Below, one piece after another: positions 59,401 to 64,000 of a stretch of DNA of 64,000 nt; positions within the stretch are counted from its first letter, which is position 1; each line of letters starts with the position of its first letter. Source of the stretch: Eutypa lata (Eukaryota; Ascomycota; Sordariomycetes; Xylariales; Diatrypaceae); the NCBI GenBank assembly GCA_022661535.1, contig JAKULF010000008.1, positions 2,542,001 to 2,606,000 on the forward strand. The letters are read 5' to 3'. The notes under the pieces were generated by a model that saw nothing but the letters and a program-made list of their open reading frames with translations, did not search any database and was not told where the DNA came from. Made by a program: the position numbers and the translations under genes.

Positions 59401-60724
59401 ATCTCTCGATGCTCAATCAAGGGGCGTATGGCAGCCACAAGATGCCTAATTGTTGGACAACTTAAACACAGCTTGACTTTTGTTGAAGAAATACGCGGTA
59501 TTACGCGTAGAGGGGTGTCTAGAATTAATGAATCGATACCTATTTCACGTAGCTTCGCCAATGATCACCGCCTTCCAGGGGCTAAGGCGTATAGAGAAAT
59601 CCATCGACAAGAGCATACCAGGCCAGCCGACGTGTGAGTTGGTTGATTAACTGATCCATATCATGGATTGAAAACAGACGGTGCTTACTACACGTATATC
59701 GGGCATACATCAGACTAGGAATCACAAGGCAGCAGATCGTTCTAGTCTTTTGTGAGGCTGCTGGGATCTGTGGTATGTTCCGTGGACTTGGAACGTGTGG
59801 GTTGGGAATCAACCAATTAGGTGGCGTCGAAGTCACCGTTACACCGTAGTGAAAACCGCCGATCTAGATCCCAGTGTCGGCCGCTCGGCCGTTGGGTGAT
59901 TTCGGGGCGTATTAGACCTACCCCGGACGCGTATAGCGGCGGGATAACCCGTCGATTTCTTTGGACCATAAACCGCAACCTTATCACCAAGGGAGGGTCA
60001 AGCTGCATTACTGGCTGCATATAGGATTCCATGGACTCCAACTAGCTTCGGACGAAAGACCCTGATTACCTGTCCGAACCTTCGGCTTTGATTTTGCCGT
60101 CGTTGCCTACGTACGACGAGACCAAATCATTGCCCACAAGGATTCCCAGCACTCTGGGCCTTGGTTCGCTTAACCTTTAACCTTATCGATCACGCACATG
60201 CAGACCACGTTTTGTGCAGATCGAAGGATACCTGGGAACCCCTCCATCTTTTTTCGTATCTCATTATGGAGGCCTTGGGTGCTGTAATTTACGTAATAAC
60301 TTACTACTCAATGTTCCCAAATCAGCCCATGAACCATTTGCGGCCGCAGCCTTGATGGAGATGATATGAAGTTCCACGCTATCTAACTTAGCGCCCATAG
60401 AATCAGAGAGGGATTCGTCGTAGTCGTACAATGCATAGCTAGACAAGGCACCTGTCTCACATCGTTGACAACGAAGGAATAATTGAGCACCTGTGAAATA
60501 AATCATGTTCCTAAGCTGACTGCATACCACATGTCAGCCGCCACAGAAAAAACAAAATCACAAAATTTGGCTCCTGCACAATTCAAGAAAAAGAGGACCA
60601 TAATAGAGGTTCATAGAGGTTCATAGATCACACTCTGCCCCACAACCTGCCCCAACTATTACAGCGTAGATGACATTATCGGTACATCTTCCCGTTGGTT
60701 GCTCTTGCTATCCCGCGTTACGTG
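59401..60724. promoter_or_regulatory. divergent upstream region of oxidoreductase and regulator
   Basis: 1.3 kb between two start codons facing away from each other. It holds TCGGCGGTT (minus strand, 59854-59862), one mismatch from the cluster core; a CGGCCG-CT-CGGCCG direct pair at 59878-59891; and an ATAGAGGTTC tandem pair near 60604-60624. No coding sequence supported. Confidence 0.5.
59878..59891 (+). promoter_or_regulatory. paired CGGCCG motif, candidate zinc-cluster site
   Basis: CGGCCGCTCGGCCG holds two CGGCCG palindromes two bases apart, in the divergent promoter of the oxidoreductase and the regulator. CGG triplets are the usual half-sites of Zn2Cys6 proteins. A single TCGGCCGA also lies upstream of the synthase (56530-56537). 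Confidence 0.4.
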
Positions 60725-62065
60725 ATGGCACCGTCGACTCCGAACGAGACGTTAGCAAGGCGGCAATCGTGTGACCGATGTCATGGGCAAAAACTGCGGT
60801 GTACGCGGACCGGTAACAACAATAACACCGGCGCTTGCGACAGGTGCATCCGGAGACGGGCACAATGTGTCTATAGTGCCAGTCTTCCCAAAGGTCGACC
60901 AAGCATGAACCGCTTACCGCCGTCGGCAAGCGCATCGACATCTATGTCTTCGTGCGCGACCTCGTGGCCGTGGTTAGAAAATTTGGACTGGAGTGATGTT
61001 GCACAAACAGACGGGAGCAGGCCGGACTTGAGCCAGCCCATCATTACCCCTGAAACCGATTCGAGTCCAGAATTTACCGAGTCCTTGCCGACGCTCACAA
61101 GCTGGATGTCTTCTTCAGGGACTGGGCATAGTGCTGGTGATACTACTTCCAGTGGACAAGGGATGCCCCCATCACCGACCCTTACTACTGGACTAGATGG
61201 AAGTGGTAGTGACCCGTTCGAGGGATCAAGTGGGAATAGCAGCAGCATTGCTACGCCTATGTTAGACAGGAGCAGTTCAAATAACCATGACGTCGGAATC
61301 GCGCAACTATCACAGTTAACAACACGTTTATCTCTCTTGCACCGCTCAAGTTGCAATCTAGCGGAGAAGTGTCAGTCAAGGGAGCCTACGCAAACTCCAA
61401 CAAGTAGGCTCATAATCGACGATGACGCCTTCAAGTCTGTGACCACATGGCTATCCCATAATCCAACCTCCACAACTCCCGACCACGGTCATGGTCACGG
61501 TCAGAGCCAAGATTCTAGTCCTGGGTCTGGCCCTCCGTCTGAAGCAAAAACGGGAGGCGAAATTTTATATGCTACTTTGTCTGCTTCGCATCAGCTCCTA
61601 GAAAGCCTCCGTTGTCTACAAGTCAGTGCCAGCCACAGCCCCAGTAGAGGTCTAGACCCGTGCAGCACCTTTGCCGTTATGCGCCATCTGGTGATGGCCT
61701 GTCATACATTACTACTCAATATATATGTCGCGGTACTAACTGCTCTGCAACATGACGCGGATCTACGCGCTCGCTCTTCTCTCCCCACCTCCATCCATAC
61801 CCATATAAATACCCATTCCCCCCACCCGGACGAACCGGCACTGGCCGACATCCAGCTAGTCATGCTTGTGCAGTTATGTTCATATCTAATCGGACGCCAA
61901 CATCAAGCTGTAGACTTATACTTGACACCAAACCAGATCTCGGCACCGTCATCGCAGCTCCCAAATCATCATCTTTCTGATTCCCATCACTCAAGAGCCA
62001 TGAGCGACTTGGAGATAGAGGTCCAACGGCGGCTAACCCATCTCCGACAAACGCTATGCATCTAG
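60725..62065 (+). CDS. Zn2Cys6 transcription factor, AflR-like cluster regulator
   Basis: Single exon, 446 residues. The binuclear zinc cluster is at residues 16-48 with Cys16, 19, 26, 38, 41 and 48 (spacing C-x2-C-x6-C-x11-C-x2-C-x6-C), starting CDRCHGQKLRC as in AflR-type regulators. A basic linker (PKGRPSMNR) follows. The middle is Ser/Thr/Pro-rich. The C-terminal part has the helical segments TFAVMRHLVMACHTLLLNIYVA and ADIQLVMLVQLCSYLIGRQ that resemble the AflR C-terminal domain; a DHGHGHGQSQ run precedes them. I start at 60725 (MAPSTPNETL); the frame is open upstream without another ATG. Its place between the oxidoreductase and the trans-ER suggests it is the pathway-specific activator, probably acting on the shared upstream elements. 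Confidence 0.92.
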   Translation: MAPSTPNETLARRQSCDRCHGQKLRCTRTGNNNNTGACDRCIRRRAQCVYSASLPKGRPSMNRLPPSASASTSMSSCATSWPWLENLDWSDVAQTDGSRPDLSQPIITPETDSSPEFTESLPTLTSWMSSSGTGHSAGDTTSSGQGMPPSPTLTTGLDGSGSDPFEGSSGNSSSIATPMLDRSSSNNHDVGIAQLSQLTTRLSLLHRSSCNLAEKCQSREPTQTPTSRLIIDDDAFKSVTTWLSHNPTSTTPDHGHGHGQSQDSSPGSGPPSEAKTGGEILYATLSASHQLLESLRCLQVSASHSPSRGLDPCSTFAVMRHLVMACHTLLLNIYVAVLTALQHDADLRARSSLPTSIHTHINTHSPHPDEPALADIQLVMLVQLCSYLIGRQHQAVDLYLTPNQISAPSSQLPNHHLSDSHHSRAMSDLEIEVQRRLTHLRQTLCI

Positions 62066-62346
62066 TCAACAACCTTATAGTAAGCGTATAATGCGAAATC
62101 TGGGTGTATGTATTAAGTAAGAAGCCTTGTCCTACCGTGAGCAGGGTTTGGCTTGAAACTTGCTTCTGGGGATCTAAGGTGGATCCGAAATCCCTTCCAG
62201 AAAAGGATATCGAAAGGAACGAACGGGAGGCACAATATGGCTAAATCCTACTATAAGCACTGCCCGATGGGGACCAAAAGCCGGCTTATATGGTGATAAG
62301 CATCCCTTTTCAGCGGACCCTAAACATCTCTAGTGCCGTATAAGGC

Positions 62347-62381
62347 TTCGGCGATTTAGACATATGGTGGTTCGGCGATTT
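62347..62381 (+). promoter_or_regulatory. cluster element, two copies upstream of trans-ER
   Basis: TTCGGCGATTT occurs exactly twice, at 62347-62357 and 62371-62381, 24 bp apart and in the same orientation as the gene, 259-293 bp upstream of its start codon. The second copy extends to GGTTCGGCGATTT, identical to the pump promoter copy at 40844-40856. Confidence 0.65.
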
Positions 62382-62576
62382 CTTTTAAGGGAGGGATGTA
62401 TGTCCGACTTAGCCTTGCATACAGGAAGAGCTTTGCCCAACAAGTAGTAACGGGTGTTCATAGATCCATATACCCCCTGTACACTATAGAACTAGAAGAA
62501 GGTACATATGTATGTATTGAAAACACCAAAGCAGTAAACAGGCTTACACAATTACAGTATACAATATAGAAATATA

Positions 62577-62604
62577 CCGTCGGCAACACCAATTACACCG
62601 TCGG
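62577..62604 (+). promoter_or_regulatory. two CCGTCGG sites 21 bp apart
   Basis: ACCGTCGGC occurs at 62576-62584 and again at 62597-62605, two helical turns apart, 36-64 bp upstream of the trans-ER start codon. CCG-N-CGG is an everted repeat of the CGG half-site recognised by many zinc-cluster proteins. It could equally lie within the transcribed leader. Confidence 0.45.
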
Positions 62605-62639
62605 CCACACACACACACACACCCAAAATCCACAGTGAC

Positions 62640-63894
62640 ATGTCGATACCTCCGCACCAAACGGCCATCGTCGCACAGGGTGGTGCCGGGCAGCTCGTGG
62701 TCCAACGCGAGGCACCGGTGCCATCCCTCGAGGCCGACATAGTCCTAGTGAAGACGACGGCCGTGGCCATCAATCCGGTCGACGCCAAAATGCTCGACTA
62801 CAGCCCGGCGGCCGGGGCGATCCTGGGGCACGATTTCGCCGGCACGGTCGTAGCCCTAGGCTCAGACGCTTCGGCGGCTGGCCGTCTGAAGGTCGGCGAT
62901 CGCGTCGCTGGCTTCGTGCATGGTATGAACAAGTTAAGGCCCGACGTGGGGGCCTTTGCTGAGTACGTCGGCGCAACTGCCGAACTGGTCCTGAAGTTGC
63001 CGGATACCATGACCTTCGAGGAGGCGGCTGGGCTTGGCCTCGGCGTCGCGACGGCGGCCCTGGCCCTCTTTGGCGAGTTGAAGGTGCCTGCGTCTCTCGA
63101 ACAGCTGGGTAAGGCGGAGGCGCCGCCGGTGTCCCACGACCAGGAGGACAAGGGCAAATTTGTCTTAGTGGCGGGAGGCAGCACCGCTACTGGCACACGC
63201 GCCATTCAACTACTCAAACTGTATGTAACGGACATATTTCCTGTAGTCACTATCTACCGTGCTGTCCCATCGTTTTACATAATCATGGTTCTACCCCCAT
63301 ACCCCCCTTATTTGAAGAGAAAATCCCCTCGAGGTGACGAAGTCAATCTGACACGTTCATAGCGCCGGCCTACGGCCCATAGCTACATGCTCTCCGTCCA
63401 ACTTCGACCTAGTGCGGCGTTTTGGCGCGGAGGCGGTCTTCGACTACGGCAGCGCGACGTGCGCGGCGGACATCAAGGCTTACACGGGCAACGAGCTAAC
63501 GTGGGCGCTAGACTGCGTGACGCAGGCGGACACGACGCAGCTGTGCTACGGGTCAATGGGGCGCGCCGGGGGCCGCTACGTAGCGCTCGAACCCTTCCAG
63601 AAGGCCGTAGCCCAGACGCGCGCCCTGACTATCGAGCCTTCGTGGGTCCTGGCGCTGACCCTTTTCGGTCGCGAGGTCGCCCTCGATGGCGAGTACGGAC
63701 GGGAGCCACATCCCGAGGACCGTAGGCTCGGTGTTGAGGCTTTCGCTGCTGTTCAGCATCTTCTTGATCGTGGTCTGCTTGATCCGCACCCTGTTAGGGC
63801 TATGCCGGGGGGCTGGGAGGGCGTCATTAAGGGGGTGGAGAGGGTGCGCAGCCAGGCGAGCTCTGGCTATAAATTGGTGTATTCGGTGTTATAG
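62640..63894 (+). CDS. trans-acting enoyl reductase (LovC/TenC/CcsC type)
   Basis: Stand-alone NADPH-dependent enoyl reductase that works with the PKS half of a PKS-NRPS lacking an active ER. Exons 62640-63220 and 63363-63894 give 370 residues. The medium-chain dehydrogenase fold is visible: AVAINPVDAKMLD, GAILGHDFAGTVVALG, LKVGDRVAGFVHGMN, and the family's nucleotide motif GGSTATGT at 179-186, followed after the intron by AGLRPIATCSPSNFDLVRRFGAEAVFDYG. It has no structural-zinc cysteine cluster, as expected for this group. The 142-bp intron is longer than most here; its removal restores LLKL-AGLRPIATCS in the right phase. Its promoter has the densest set of shared elements in the cluster. 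Assignment is very secure. Confidence 0.95.
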
Positions 63895-64000
63895 TGTCGT
63901 GGAGACTAATTGGATGATGGGTTTAATATACATATATTAGTGATGCTGGGAGTGGATTTATTTGCTTAAAGTAATATAGATCTAGAGCTTTCGCAATTAC

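Larger units (their letters stand above)
62066..62639. other. upstream region of trans-enoylreductase
   Basis: 574 bp between the regulator stop codon and the trans-ER start. It contains two copies of the cluster element (62347-62357 and 62371-62381), two CCGTCGG sites (62577-62583 and 62598-62604) and a short (CA)n tract just before the start codon. Confidence 0.6.

Overview
The window is nuclear DNA of a filamentous ascomycete (Pezizomycotina, most likely Sordariomycetes; the class is an inference). The evidence is short introns with GTRNGT donors and CTAAC/CTGAC branch points, a 2.3 kb block at about 4% GC that has the signature of saturated repeat-induced point mutation (RIP), and a hybrid PKS-NRPS cluster of the fungal trans-enoylreductase type. 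All gene models below were assembled by hand from splice sites and family similarity. Exon phases were summed and close for every multi-exon model.

Layout. 0.9-12.6 kb holds housekeeping genes: a beta-carbonic anhydrase, ribosomal protein eL8, the tRNA thiolase NCS6, a complex I subunit (NDUFA1/MWFE type) with an apparent 4-nt microexon, and a PHD-MYST histone acetyltransferase. 14-22.3 kb holds a secreted FAD-linked oxidase, a glutaminyl-peptide cyclase and an epsin. 23.1-25.4 kb is the RIP-destroyed AT block. 25.7-35.5 kb is an accessory stretch: two F-box-like proteins flank a siderophore-type MFS transporter that has a perfect ATCTGATAA iron-repressor (SreA-type) site upstream, followed by a class C beta-lactamase-like enzyme. 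35.5-39.2 kb has no convincing gene. A small secreted protein lies at 39.2 kb.

41-63.9 kb is a secondary-metabolite cluster: an MFS efflux pump, a 4060-residue PKS-NRPS (KS-AT-DH-MT-degenerate ER-KR-ACP-C-A-T-R), a Gfo/Idh/MocA oxidoreductase, a Zn2Cys6 (AflR-like) regulator and a LovC/TenC-type trans-acting enoyl reductase. The trans-ER would supply the enoyl reduction that the synthase cannot perform; the pump would export the product; the regulator is the obvious pathway switch. I found a shared element, TTCGGCGATTT (core TCGGCGATT), upstream of the pump, the synthase and (twice) the trans-ER. I propose it as the cluster's cis-regulatory site. The synthase carries two unusual residues: Asn where A domains normally have the Asp that binds the amino group, and Arg in place of Lys in the YxxxK motif of the release domain. 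The cluster may continue beyond the right edge of the window.
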